A program made the position numbers and the translations under genes. Below, in pieces: positions 1 to 9,070 of a stretch of 64,000 bases of DNA. How positions within the stretch are numbered: the stretch's first letter is position 1; every line of letters starts with the position of its first letter. Source of the DNA: an uncultured Eubacteriales bacterium. Lineage in GTDB: Bacteria; Bacillota; Clostridia; Oscillospirales; CAG-272. The notes below the pieces were generated by a model, which was not told the DNA's origin, did no database searches, and saw only the letters and a list, made by a program, of their open reading frames with translations. The stretch is from the NCBI GenBank assembly GCA_934432725.1, contig CAKRZE010000012.1:14044-78043 (forward strand). The letters run 5' to 3'.

Positions 1-125
1 AGGCGCTCTACCGCGCTCCTTTTTGCCTGCAATGAGCGGTGCCCGCCGATAAGGATCGACAGAATGATCATGATCCCCATTGCAAAAGCGGCAAAACGGC
101 TGCTTTTCAGGATGTTTTCCTTCAT
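1..125 (-). CDS. Membrane-anchored protein, N-terminal fragment
   Basis: Only the first 41 codons are inside the window; the gene runs off the left edge. It starts MKENILKSSRF, followed by one hydrophobic segment (about residues 12-27) and then a charged stretch (RSLQAKRSAVERL). A single N-terminal membrane anchor followed by a helical charged region resembles LemA-type proteins, which often sit beside xpaC/telA, but this is inferred from very little sequence. It lies 163 bp downstream of telA on the same strand and is probably the third gene of that operon. Confidence 0.5.
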   Translation of the reverse strand, partial: MKENILKSSRFAAFAMGIMIILSILIGGHRSLQAKRSAVER

Positions 126-288
126 ACTTTATGACCATAGCCTTCGCATATGCGAAAGCCTCCTCTTTCCGGAATAGTGATTGGCGTCCTCAAAATGTGA
201 ATCAAAGAGTCATTGCCGGGGCTTTGCGGGGCAGAGCTCCCGATATGCCGGTTTGACAGGCATCGGTGCGGCTCGGACAGATCAAACG

Positions 289-1398
289 TCAGTTTGCCGC
301 AGGAGACTGGGGAATATAGGCAAGCAGCTTGTTTTTCAGCTCGTTTTCGATTCTGCCAAGCTCGGTGCGCGCCGCTTCGCGCTTTGCCTTGCCTTCCTCC
401 TGAATCTGCATGACCTCATCCAGCGTTGCGATCAGCTGCTCATTCGTATAGGTCAGAGTCTCTGTGTCAACGATTCCTCTTTCCGATTCCCGCGCGATAT
501 CCGAGGTGCCCTGACGGAGCATGTCGGCATTCTTTTTCAGAAGCTCGTTTGTCATGTCATTTACGGCACGCTCTGCCTTCATCGCCTGCTCGGAGTGCGC
601 CAGTCCGAGCGCGATGACAATCTGACTTTTCCACAGCGGAATGGTGTTGTTCATCGTGGACTGGATTTTTTCCGCGAGCATGTTGTCGTTGTTCTGTACC
701 AGACGAATCTGCGGTCCCATCTGGAGCGCGATCGTGCGGGTCAGCTCCAGATCGTGCAGCTTCTTTTCAAACCGGTCGCAGAAAGAGGAAAAGTCCTTTG
801 CCTTCTGCGCGTCCTCCGGAAGCCCGGTCTGTGCAGCACGGTCGGTGTATTCCTTGAGCTGAACGCTGCGTGCCTCCTCCAGCGCCTTCCTTCCGGCTTC
901 AATATACAGGGTCAGGTCCCGGAAGTTCTGAAGATTCATGTCATACAGCTTATCCAGCATCGAAATGTCCTTCAGAAGCTGGACCTGATGCGTCTCCAGC
1001 GCGGTGCAGATTTTATCAACATTTACTTCGGTTTTGTCATACTTTGCCTTCAGCGTTTCAACCTTGTTGCCAGCCTTCCGGAACAACCCGAAAAAGCCCT
1101 TGCTCTTGCTCTCTCCGTCAAAGTCCTTCAGCTCGCCGACCAGTCCGACAATCATGTCGCCGACCTCGCCGAGATCCTGCGTCCGTACATTGGCAAGGGC
1201 GGAATCCGAAAATTCCGTGATCTTTTGCTGTGCCTCCGCGCCGAACTGCATGACCGAAAGCGTGTCGGTCAGGTCCAGATTGCTCCGGATTTCGGCGATC
1301 TTTTTCTGCTCTGCCGGGGTGAGGCTCTGCTCGATCCCGGCGATCAGCGCCTGTTCTTCTTTTTCTTCCGCAGCTTGTACCTTGATTTCGTTTTCCAT
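289..1398 (-). CDS. telA: TelA-family toxic anion resistance protein
   Basis: Cytosolic, largely helical protein of 369 residues, in the usual range for TelA/KlaA proteins, which are linked to resistance to tellurite, cell-wall antibiotics and other envelope stress; the biochemical role is unknown. The sequence shows long charged helices and a central QVQLLKDISMLDKLYDMNL region with the family pattern. An upstream in-frame extension exists, but the start MENEIKVQ is preceded by AGGAAAGGA at good spacing, so I place the start there. It follows xpaC by 58 bp on the same strand, the usual xpaC-telA pairing. Family call confident; substrate unknown. Confidence 0.87.
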   Translation of the reverse strand: MENEIKVQAAEEKEEQALIAGIEQSLTPAEQKKIAEIRSNLDLTDTLSVMQFGAEAQQKITEFSDSALANVRTQDLGEVGDMIVGLVGELKDFDGESKSKGFFGLFRKAGNKVETLKAKYDKTEVNVDKICTALETHQVQLLKDISMLDKLYDMNLQNFRDLTLYIEAGRKALEEARSVQLKEYTDRAAQTGLPEDAQKAKDFSSFCDRFEKKLHDLELTRTIALQMGPQIRLVQNNDNMLAEKIQSTMNNTIPLWKSQIVIALGLAHSEQAMKAERAVNDMTNELLKKNADMLRQGTSDIARESERGIVDTETLTYTNEQLIATLDEVMQIQEEGKAKREAARTELGRIENELKNKLLAYIPQSPAAN

Positions 1399-1456
1399 AA
1401 ACAGATTCCTTTCCTGCATGTGAATGAATTGACGGCGTGCCGCACGCCGGGGAGGG

Positions 1457-2170
1457 TTATTTCTGACCGGAAGTCTCTTCCGGAGCTTCGGTCGTTTTTC
1501 GGATGCCGTCGCTTTGGAGCATTGCTTCAAGGACGTCCACGTCCGTTGAAACGTCCAGAGCGGTATCCCGGAACAGCTTATCCAGCTGATGGCTGAACAG
1601 CGTTTCCATGGCACCGACGGCTTCCCGGATTTCCTGCTCCGACGCCGCAACGTTTGAACCGTCCATGCCGTGACGCTCCAGACGGCGGTAGGAGATCAGA
1701 AGCTTATCCAGTGTGGGCAGGTAATAATTGAAAAAACGGCGGAGCTGCGGCAGCTGCCTGCTGTTTTCTGCGACATAATCCAGTATTTTATAAGCGCAGC
1801 TGCTCAGGCGCGAAACCGTTTCCCGCATTTCCGGATCCCTTATGGCTTTGCCGGACTCTGTGACGGATTTCAGTCTGCCGTCAGCCTCCCGGATGATTTT
1901 GTCAACATCCGTAATGCCGCTCAGAATCAGCGTGTGCGGCTTCGGGACCCGAACCTGCTGCGCGGGGAAAAAGTGTGCGGTCAGCACATAGACGCCCGCA
2001 GACAGCGCCGCAACGATCAGATAGTGATACCACAGGTACATCGGGAAAAATATTGCGTACAGGAGCCACAGGATGCCTGCCGCCCAGAACGGAACCGGCG
2101 ATCTGCGCAGCTTTATGAGGTATTCCTGTCCGTTTTCCTCAGACGGGACTTCTTTGTGCGTTGTATTCAT
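1457..2170 (-). CDS. xpaC: XpaC family protein (5-bromo-4-chloroindolyl phosphate hydrolysis)
   Basis: Protein of 237 residues with two adjacent hydrophobic segments (about 28-45 and 49-67) and a long helical cytosolic C-terminal part, the architecture of XpaC. XpaC was named for an effect on X-phosphate hydrolysis; no phosphatase motif is visible here, so a direct enzymatic role is doubtful. It is the first gene of the operon with telA. The start is supported by AAAGGA about 9 bases upstream and by a sigma-A type promoter at 2258-2286. Membrane association and envelope-stress function are inferred from family context. Confidence 0.83.
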   Translation of the reverse strand: MNTTHKEVPSEENGQEYLIKLRRSPVPFWAAGILWLLYAIFFPMYLWYHYLIVAALSAGVYVLTAHFFPAQQVRVPKPHTLILSGITDVDKIIREADGRLKSVTESGKAIRDPEMRETVSRLSSCAYKILDYVAENSRQLPQLRRFFNYYLPTLDKLLISYRRLERHGMDGSNVAASEQEIREAVGAMETLFSHQLDKLFRDTALDVSTDVDVLEAMLQSDGIRKTTEAPEETSGQK

Positions 2171-2257
2171 GCTGCTGTTCCTTTCCTCTCTGACCGGGAC
2201 GTTGCAGCGGGTGTGTGCAATTTCTCCGGCAGCGCGTCATGCTTATTTATCCTCTCT

Positions 2258-2286
2258 ATTATAGTACGTTTTTTTGCAAAACTCAA
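2258..2286 (-). promoter_or_regulatory. Sigma-A promoter of xpaC-telA
   Basis: Read on the minus strand, TTGAGT (-35) and a consensus TATAAT (-10) are separated by 17 bases and lie about 90 bases upstream of xpaC. Confidence 0.6.
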
Positions 2287-2888
2287 TATAATTTAGGTGA
2301 ATTTTTTGCAGATCGCCTTCTTTTTGAGAGAATCGTCTGTCTGTTCCGCTGTGTCCGGACGGCTTTCGGTTCTTTTTTGCGGCGGCTTGTCCGTATGCGC
2401 CGGCTTTCACGGCGCAGTTTTGCCTGCCCGGCGGAACCGGGACGGGTGTAAGACGGCTGCGGCTTTATGCGCCTGCTTTTTGAATCATGCAAAACGGACC
2501 TTATGAGCGGGAACACGCTGCTTTTCGGGACCGGCTGCTTCTGCTGCCGGACAGATCGGATGAGAGGCGTGGTTTTTCGGGCGGCTTACCGGGCGCTCCG
2601 ACCTCCGGCAGGACTGACGGAATGTCGGGTGCTTTCGTTTTTTTCGGCTCCATCGGCGGCAAGGCGGAGGCGTCAGAGTGCGGGGTCAATGCCTGTGCGG
2701 TGCCCGGGCTCCTGCAAGGAGGCTTCAGGCACCGCTTTTTTACGTATCGGTATGTGCTTTTACGCTGTCGTTTATCTGACTTCCATTCTGCGAATATGAA
2801 AGATTTTTCGAAGAAACGGCGCAAACCATTTCGGCGGCTTTATGATGACGATCTTCATGCGGCTTACCCACCCTTCCTCGGCTACCGG
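2287..2888. other. Intergenic stretch, no gene recognised
   Basis: GC-rich sequence with overlapping open frames on both strands. None has a ribosome site combined with plausible composition; the frames are rich in Arg, Cys and Pro and look like composition artefacts. No hairpin with a T-run was noticed. Confidence 0.4.
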
Positions 2889-3047
2889 TTATTTTTGTAT
2901 GAGATACAGTACGCCTGCCGCAATGATGACAAGTGCTTCCAGTACAACGAGTGTGCGGCAGGACAGGAAAAAGGTCAACAGAATTCCTGCTCCAAACGCC
3001 AGAACGACCATGCCGAGTACCTTGCATGCGTTTCGGATTCCGCTCAT
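2889..3047 (-). CDS. Small two-helix membrane protein
   Basis: A 52-residue protein starting MSGIRNACKVLGMVVLAF. Two hydrophobic segments (about 9-25 and 31-48) with a short polar link end in a basic tail (YLIQK), typical of small Clostridia membrane proteins of unknown function. A longer open frame runs upstream, but the start chosen has AAGGAGGG 7-8 bases before the ATG, so the upstream part is untranslated. It is isolated on the minus strand between the xpaC operon and the phage-derived cluster. No function can be assigned; sporulation or envelope roles are only guesses. Confidence 0.65.
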   Translation of the reverse strand: MSGIRNACKVLGMVVLAFGAGILLTFFLSCRTLVVLEALVIIAAGVLYLIQK

Positions 3048-4100
3048 CCGCCATCCCTCCTTCCCCATTGTTGCAGCGATGCCTTCTGCTTTTACTGTAT
3101 GCGTCAGGAAGGGATTCGGTGCATGCGCCATGGCGCTTTTTCCGCAGGCAGCGGGGCAGTCTGCGGCGCGGATGCCTGCCGGAGGGAGGCGGACAGGGTC
3201 ATGTGCGGCAGCGGAGCCGGTCCGAAGGAGGTGCGGCACCTCCGGGATACGGAGATTCAAGCCTGTGCGGAGATGACGGGGCGGAGAGGACAGGAAAGCG
3301 GAGAAAACACGGGTGTGAAGAGAACGGGGGAACAGCGAGAACGGGGATGCAGGGAGAGCAGAGAGAACAATGAGAACACAGAGAACAAAGAGAACAGGGG
3401 ATCATGCCTGCGGAGGGAAAGCGGTGTCCGGCAGGGGCGAGGCGGCGGGCGGCACGCTCCTCGCCGGAAGGCTCCGGCACAGGGATGCAGTCGGGGAGCA
3501 GATCCGGCAGTCTCTATGAGGCGTGCCGCCGGGGCAGAGATACAGGCGCCAGCCAAGGGGGGACGCATGCCGGGTGGAATACGGGGATTCGGGACGGAAT
3601 ACTGCGGGTAATCCGGAACGGCTCACAGGTGCGCTTCGGCTAGAAAACAGGGGGAAAACAAATTGACTTGCGGCAGAGAGGACAGCAGGAAGGATGCATC
3701 GGCACAGGGAGGAATTTTTGAGAGAAGCGTATCGGTGAAGAATACTGCGGGCTTGCCCGCGGACGGAGGGACGGCGGGGGCTTTGCGGAAGGAAGAAAAA
3801 GTGTTTTTCGGAGTGTAAGCGGAGTGGCATGGCAGCGGGGGTCTGCCCGAACCGGAAAGCTCCCGGCAGGCGGGAGCAAACGAAATCGGCGGCGATGCTC
3901 CGGGAAGGACACTGCATGAGAGAAAAACCGCGATAAGGCTGACGGAACGGTATGCGGGGCCGAATACGGCGTTCGGTGTGCTTTGAGGAAGGAAACGGTT
4001 CTGCCGAAGGCTTTCGGATTCCTCCCGCAGAACGGAATATGCGAAAGAAACGGGATGCTCCGAGGAGGTGCCTGCCGGGCTGTACGCTTGCTCGGACACT
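3048..4100. other. Long gene-poor stretch before the phage-derived cluster
   Basis: About 1 kb with many short open frames but no convincing gene. The segment 3350-3403 has an irregular purine-rich repeat built on GAGAACA. Downstream it grades into the phased 11-bp repeats at 4101-4188. Confidence 0.4.
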
Positions 4101-4188
4101 GGAATTTTTGTGGAATTTATTCGGAATCTGTGCGGAATCCGGACGGAAATTTGGCGGAATTTCATGCCAATTTTGCCGGAAAAACCGG
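4101..4188 (+). repeat. Phased 11-bp direct repeats upstream of the terminase operon
   Basis: Six units begin GGAA at 4101, 4112, 4123, 4134, 4145 and 4156, exactly 11 bases apart; five begin GGAAT and the fifth GGAAAT. Two degenerate in-phase units follow at 4167 (CCAATTTTGCC) and 4178 (GGAAAAACCGG). The period is not a multiple of three, so this is not a coding repeat. The array ends about 25 bases before a TGCTATACT extended -10, which suggests protein binding on one face of the helix next to a promoter. A packaging-initiation role is an alternative. Confidence 0.7.
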
Positions 4189-4210
4189 GGACGAAAGATT
4201 GTCCCGGCTT

Positions 4211-4219
4211 TGCTATACT
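4211..4219 (+). promoter_or_regulatory. Extended -10 promoter candidate of the phage-derived cluster
   Basis: TGCTATACT matches the extended -10 pattern TGnTATAAT with one change. At the -35 position (about 4191-4196, ACGAAA) there is no match to TTGACA, which is typical of activator-dependent promoters. It lies about 110 bases upstream of the large terminase gene and just downstream of the phased repeats. Confidence 0.4.
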
Positions 4220-4327
4220 GTGTGTGTCAACGGAACAAAGACCGATTTTGCGGCAGCGCGGCTTTCCCGTGCGGAACCGGCGCTTTTCCGCAGACACGAT
4301 AACCGGAGGACGGAGGAGACGGGAATT

Positions 4328-5548
4328 ATGCCGCTGAGTCGGAAACAGCAGGAATATTTGGAGGGGGCGGTATGCCGCTGGAATATTAAGGTGGGAGCAA
4401 CGCGTTCCGGAAAGACGTATTGCGATTATTTTACAATCCCGAAGCGGATCCGCGCGGCATCGGAGGACGGAATCATTGTTCTCATCGGCTATACCGTGGC
4501 GACGCTTTGCCGCAATATTCTGGATCCGATGCGTAAAATCTGGGGCGAGGCATTGGTCGGAAGGGTCTCTTCCTCCGATACGGTCAGGCTGTTCGGGAAA
4601 ACCTGCTGGCTGATCGGCGCGGGACGCTCCCTGCAGGCCTCAAAGCTGCAGGGCGCCGGGATTTCCTATTGCTACGGCGATGAAATCACAACCTGGGACG
4701 AGGAAGTGTTTCACATGCTGAAGAGCAGACTGGACCGCAGAGACTCCCGCTTTGACGGTACCTGCAATCCTGCGGCGCCGACACATTGGTTCAAACGCTT
4801 TTTGGACTCCGGTGCGGATATATTTCAGCAGGTGTACACCATCGATGACAATCCCTTTCTGAAGCCGGAATTTGTTTCGGCTCTGAAGCGCGAATATGCC
4901 GGGACTGTTTATTATGACCGCTATATTCTCGGGCGGTGGACCGCTGCGGAGGGTGCTATTTACCGGTGCTTTGCCGACAATCCGCAGGCGTTTTCGATTT
5001 CCGCACCGGAGGCTGCCGCACTCCCGTTCTGCCGGATTACGGTCGGCGTGGACTTCGGCGGAACCAAGAGCGGCACCTCGTTTGTCGCAACCGGGTTTAC
5101 GTCCGGCTTTGAAAAGCTGGTGGTGCTTGCCGCGGTGCGGTATACAGACGAGATGGATTCGGTTCTGCTCGGAAAACGGTTCTGCGCGTTTCTGGAGCAT
5201 GTCTCCTCCGCATACCGGATGCCCTGCGCCGTTTACTGCGACAGTGCAGAGCCGGTTCTGATCCGCTCCCTGCGCAGCGATGCGCAGGAAAAGGGTATTC
5301 CGGCTGTTCTGTACCGTGCAAGAAAGAGCGCCATACGCGACAGAATCCGCATGACGCTCCGACTGATGGCACAGAAGCGGATTTTCCTGACTCCGGAGGC
5401 AGATACGCTGCGGGATGCGCTTCTCACGGCGGTCTGGAGCTTCGGAGGCAATGAGGAGGAACGTCTGGACGACGGGTCGTCCGATATCGATACGCTGGAT
5501 GCGTTCGAATATTCCTTTGAACGCGATATGTCAAAGCTGATACGGTAA
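4328..5548 (+). CDS. terL: Phage terminase large subunit
   Basis: ATP-driven DNA-packaging motor and headful nuclease, PBSX/SPP1-like, 406 residues. The Walker A motif GATRSGKT is at residues 23-30 and a Walker B-like YCYGDEIT follows. The C-terminal RNase H-like nuclease starts at VGVDFGG and has further acidic positions in YCDSAEP and DTLDAFEYSF. Both domains look intact. The frame is open far upstream, but MPLSRKQQEYL preceded by GGAGGAG is the natural start. It opens the plus-strand structural cluster. Unlike most phages, no small terminase precedes it; a candidate lies at the far end (15724-16002). Confidence 0.92.
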   Translation: MPLSRKQQEYLEGAVCRWNIKVGATRSGKTYCDYFTIPKRIRAASEDGIIVLIGYTVATLCRNILDPMRKIWGEALVGRVSSSDTVRLFGKTCWLIGAGRSLQASKLQGAGISYCYGDEITTWDEEVFHMLKSRLDRRDSRFDGTCNPAAPTHWFKRFLDSGADIFQQVYTIDDNPFLKPEFVSALKREYAGTVYYDRYILGRWTAAEGAIYRCFADNPQAFSISAPEAAALPFCRITVGVDFGGTKSGTSFVATGFTSGFEKLVVLAAVRYTDEMDSVLLGKRFCAFLEHVSSAYRMPCAVYCDSAEPVLIRSLRSDAQEKGIPAVLYRARKSAIRDRIRMTLRLMAQKRIFLTPEADTLRDALLTAVWSFGGNEEERLDDGSSDIDTLDAFEYSFERDMSKLIR

Positions 5549-5672
5549 TCTTTCTGCCTGCCGGCGGGTCCGCGTCCCGTAATAACGCGTAAACGGCGGT
5601 CGGATTGATATATGGCTGTTTTGCCGTTTTTCCGGCAAAACCAAATTATGATGTTTGAAAAGGAGATTCATT

Positions 5673-6569
5673 ATGGCAAACGCAATCAATTACGCAAAAA
5701 ATTATTCCGATACCCTGGCGCAGGCATGGCCCTATGTTCTGAATTTCGGCGCACTGTACGCAACCCCCAACAACGGACGCTTCCGCTGGCGCGGCGGCAA
5801 GACGATTGAAATTCCCTCCGTTTCCACAACCGGAAGGGTTGCTTCTCTCCGCGACTCCATTACGACCGCTACCCGGAACTTTGACAATGCATGGGAAACC
5901 AAGACCCTGTCCAATCAGCGTCAGTGGTGCACGCTGATTCATCCGCAGGACATTGATCAGACCAATATGGCGCTGACAATCTCCAATATTACCTCGGTGT
6001 TCAACAACGAGCACAAATTCCCCGAAATGGATGCTTACTGCATTTCCAAGATTTATGCGGACTGGACTGCTCTTGAAAAGACGGCGGATACCACTGCGCT
6101 GACCGCAGCCAATATTCTGACCAAATTTGATTCCATGATGCAGACCATGACCGAAAAGCGCGTGCCGCTCTCCGGCAGAATTCTGTATGTGATTCCCTCT
6201 GTCATGACGCTTTTGAAAACCGCAAGCGGTCTGACCCGTTCCATCGACAGCTCCGGTGCGGAGGGCGGCAGAATCAACCGCACGGTGACAATGCTGGACG
6301 GCGTTCAGGTGGTCGAGGTTCCTTCCGAGCTGATGAAGACCTCCTATACCTTCACCTCCGGCTGGGCTGCTGCTACCGATGCAAAGCAGATTCAGATGCT
6401 TCTGATTCATCCGGAATCGGTGATTACTCCCGTTTCCTACACCTTTGCACAGCTGGACGAGCCGTCTGCACTGACCGGCGGCAAATATGTCTATTTTGAG
6501 GAGTCCTTTGAAGACGTGTTTATTCTGAACAAGCGTGCCGACGGGATTTCCTTTATCATTGCATCCTGA
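5673..6569 (+). CDS. Phage major capsid protein
   Basis: A 298-residue protein starting MANAINYAKNYSDTLAQAW, with AAAAGGAGA before the ATG. The pattern of an N-terminal helical arm, then ETKTLSNQRQWCTLIHPQDIDQ, and a C-terminal part LLIHPESVITP...YFEESFEDVFILN is that of Firmicutes siphovirus capsid proteins of the HK97 fold. It lies between terminase and a tail gene and ahead of the portal, whereas canonical order is terminase, portal, scaffold, capsid. The long leader (5549-5672) includes a hairpin-like segment GGCTGTTTTGCCG. Capsid assignment is by family resemblance and position. Confidence 0.8.
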   Translation: MANAINYAKNYSDTLAQAWPYVLNFGALYATPNNGRFRWRGGKTIEIPSVSTTGRVASLRDSITTATRNFDNAWETKTLSNQRQWCTLIHPQDIDQTNMALTISNITSVFNNEHKFPEMDAYCISKIYADWTALEKTADTTALTAANILTKFDSMMQTMTEKRVPLSGRILYVIPSVMTLLKTASGLTRSIDSSGAEGGRINRTVTMLDGVQVVEVPSELMKTSYTFTSGWAAATDAKQIQMLLIHPESVITPVSYTFAQLDEPSALTGGKYVYFEESFEDVFILNKRADGISFIIAS

Positions 6570-6812
6570 TGCCGCTGCCCGGGGCGCCGCGCGGCTGCCG
6601 CTTTGGACGGCGGCCGCCGGACTCCGTCAGCTCCCGGCGTCGCTCTGCACGGAATGATGCTGCGGCACCGGGCGGCTTCGGGATCGTGTCCGGCGGATGC
6701 ACGGGCTGCGCAATCCGGCTTCGGGTCGCTGCGTGCGGTGTCGGAGTTTGCGCTTTCCGGGCTGTTTCCGGCTGTGCCGCCGGACGGCGGATTGATTCAA
6801 AGGAGGGTTCAT

Positions 6813-7682
6813 ATGTTTTCTTTTTCCAGCGCGGAGGCGGCGGCTCTGCTTTCTTCGGCTGCCCCGGACTGTCCGAGGCTGTATCCGGACGAGCTGCCGG
6901 ACGGGGCGGGGTTTCCGGCTGCGGTTCTTTCCGTAAAGGACCCGGTGAAAACCGAATGCGCCTATACGGACGGCACACGCCGCTGCGCGGTGTCGCTTTC
7001 GGTGACGGTTTACGGTCCCTGCCGCGATGCGGCGGACAGGGCGCGGCTTTCCAATTTTCTCTTTGCATACCGTGATGCTGTGCAGAAGGCTTTGCCTCTG
7101 CAATATGAGGGGGTCTCGGCGGACGGCTTTTCCATGACGGAGCCGCCGCGGAAAAAATCGGCGTTCGGCAGCGCTTATTCGGTTTCGGCAGTCTTCTCTC
7201 TGTCTTACCTGGATCGGTCGTCCGGCTCTCCTGCATGTCTCTGGTTTATGCAGACGCCTTCCGGAATCCGACCGCTGCACGGCTTCCGTGTCATGAGGCG
7301 CGATGTGCTGCCTCTGACGCAGGAAACGCAGTATTTTGACGATCCGGATACCGTTACGGTGCTGACCGGACGCAGACAGAGGATCTATTTCCGGTTTGAC
7401 CGCGATCTGGAGGATCCCGCGCAGAATGCGCTTCTGACCGCTTCCGATTCCTGTACGGTCGGGGAGCATGCCGCCGTTACGCTTTATCTCGCAACCGGGA
7501 CGGGCGGACAGACGCCGTACGCCTGCTCTGCCCGCATGTACAGCGCCTCTGTGACCGAGATGCGTTTGTCCGACGGCAGGATTCTGTTCGGAGGCGTTTT
7601 TCTCGCACGCGGGGATGTCCGGACGGGGACGGCGCAGGTCTCCGGGGACGGAGAATTTCTGACCTTTCATGAAACGGAGTGA
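6813..7682 (+). CDS. Fused tail terminator and tail tube-like protein
   Basis: A 289-residue protein with AAAGGAGGG before the ATG. Residues 1-135 resemble tail terminator (tail completion) proteins of Clostridia siphoviruses: LYPDELPDGAGFP, a beta core around VKDPVKTECAYTDG, then a helix and VSAVFSLSYLDR. Residues from about 155 resemble a tail tube protein, with IYFRFDRDLEDP, an insert, and a closing GDVRTGTAQVSGDG-EFLTF strand like the GTAT...W-TLTF end of tube subunits. These are normally two adjacent genes; here one reading frame covers both. The stop overlaps the portal start (TGATG). Domain calls come from pattern memory and need a structure prediction. Confidence 0.6.
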   Translation: MFSFSSAEAAALLSSAAPDCPRLYPDELPDGAGFPAAVLSVKDPVKTECAYTDGTRRCAVSLSVTVYGPCRDAADRARLSNFLFAYRDAVQKALPLQYEGVSADGFSMTEPPRKKSAFGSAYSVSAVFSLSYLDRSSGSPACLWFMQTPSGIRPLHGFRVMRRDVLPLTQETQYFDDPDTVTVLTGRRQRIYFRFDRDLEDPAQNALLTASDSCTVGEHAAVTLYLATGTGGQTPYACSARMYSASVTEMRLSDGRILFGGVFLARGDVRTGTAQVSGDGEFLTFHETE

Positions 7683-9070
7683 TGAGTGTGCTTTCTTTTT
7701 TTGAAAAATTTTTTCCCCGGCTGACCGGCTCGCTGAGCGGTCCCGGAGGACAGCGGATGCTCCCGCCTCCCGCTGCGTGTGCGGACGGCGATTACGGGGA
7801 GAAGCTTGCTCTGTGGGCGGATGTATACGCGGGGACAGCTTCCTGGAATGCGCCCTCCGGTCAGTCGCTTCACCTCGGCTCCGCAATCTGCCGGGAGCTG
7901 TCAAGGCTGACGGTGTCCGAGCTGGAGCTTGGCTTTGCGGGAGGGAGCCGCGCGGACTTTTTAAGCCGGCAGCTCGGCGGTCTTGCGCCGATGCTCGGCG
8001 TTTGCACCGAATATGCCTGCGCACTGGGCGGCGTTATGCTGAAGCCGTATTCCGACGGCAGGCGGATCGGCGTGGAATGCGTCCTGCCGGGGCATTTTTA
8101 TCCGACGGAGATTTCGGACGACGGCAGAATCCTTTCGGCTGTCTTTCTGTACGTGAGGAGTGCGCACGGAAAGAGATATCTGCGGGCGGAAATTCATCAG
8201 CGGTTCGGGGACGGATACCGCATTCAAAACCGGTTTTTCCTCTTGGAGAACGGCTCGCTGCAGCGCGAGGTCGGCGCGGCGTGCGTGCCGGCGTGGGAAA
8301 GACTGGCGCCTAAAATGCAGATCGAGCCTCTGACACAGCCGCTGTTTGCATATTTCCGTATGCCGGGAGGCTCTGCGGGGCAGCCGACCTCTCCCTTGGG
8401 CGCGCCGGTGTTCGCTTCCGCCTTGAGTCTGATCCGCGATGCGGACTTGCAGTATCAGAGACTTTTGTGGGAATTTGAAGGCGGAACACTGGCGGTGGAC
8501 GCTGCGGAGGATGCCTTCCGACCGGGGCGCGACGGAAAACCGGAGCTTCCGGTCGGACAGGAGAGGCTGTTCCGGATGAACTGTCTGGACGGCGGCGGGA
8601 ACGGCGAGCTTTTGAAAACATTTTCTCCCACGCTGCGCGATCAGTCCCTGATCAACGGACTGAACCGTATTCTGATGTTCTTTGAGGATGCCTCCGGCGT
8701 TGCGCGCGGCACCTTATCCGATCCCTGCCAGACGGCGAGAACCGCAACGGAAATCCGCTCCATGCGCCAGAGAACCTTTACGACGGTTGCGGGAATTCAG
8801 AAGCAGCTCGCTGCTGCCCTGCGTGAGCTTTCCGCCGCGGCGGATGCTTTGTGTACGCTGTACCGGCTGTGTCCGGCGGATGGGGTTACGGTGACTGCCG
8901 ATTTCGGAGATTCGGTTCTGACGGATACGGATGCCGATCGGAAGCGGGATCTGGAGGAGGTCTCCTGCGGGGTGCTTTCTGCGGAGGAATACCGCGCAAA
9001 ATGGCTCGGCACATGCCGCTCTCCGGGCGGAACGGTTATTTTTGACAGAAAGGCGGATATGCGGATATGA
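7682..9070 (+). CDS. Phage portal protein
   Basis: A 462-residue protein of the SPP1 gp6/A118 portal type, the dodecameric ring through which DNA enters the head. Features are the N-terminal SFFEKFFPR and ADVYAGTASWN segment, a central beta region, and the typical helical C-terminal part LINGLNRILMFFEDASGVARGTLSD ... TATEIRSMRQRTFTTV with a following leucine-rich helix, and a C-terminal ADRKRDLEEVSCGVLSAEEYR. ATG at 7682 overlaps the previous stop (TGATG), indicating translational coupling. Its place after capsid and tail genes is unusual. Confidence 0.88.
   Translation: MSVLSFFEKFFPRLTGSLSGPGGQRMLPPPAACADGDYGEKLALWADVYAGTASWNAPSGQSLHLGSAICRELSRLTVSELELGFAGGSRADFLSRQLGGLAPMLGVCTEYACALGGVMLKPYSDGRRIGVECVLPGHFYPTEISDDGRILSAVFLYVRSAHGKRYLRAEIHQRFGDGYRIQNRFFLLENGSLQREVGAACVPAWERLAPKMQIEPLTQPLFAYFRMPGGSAGQPTSPLGAPVFASALSLIRDADLQYQRLLWEFEGGTLAVDAAEDAFRPGRDGKPELPVGQERLFRMNCLDGGGNGELLKTFSPTLRDQSLINGLNRILMFFEDASGVARGTLSDPCQTARTATEIRSMRQRTFTTVAGIQKQLAAALRELSAAADALCTLYRLCPADGVTVTADFGDSVLTDTDADRKRDLEEVSCGVLSAEEYRAKWLGTCRSPGGTVIFDRKADMRI

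Noticed and set aside
60..90. Copy of the dispersed repeat (GGCAAAACGGCTGC)
   Set aside because: The string lies inside a coding region and has no flanking hairpins; chance similarity.
181..1596. Long plus-strand open frame opposite telA
   Set aside because: It is the antisense shadow of telA; composition (Leu, Arg, Cys) and lack of a ribosome site argue against it.
4199..4219. TTGTCC as -35 partner of the TATACT at 4214
   Set aside because: Spacing would be nine bases, far from 17; kept only as an extended -10.
6627..8024. 465-codon minus-strand frame opposite tail and portal genes
   Set aside because: Antisense shadow in GC-rich coding DNA; Arg- and Pro-rich product with no family signature.
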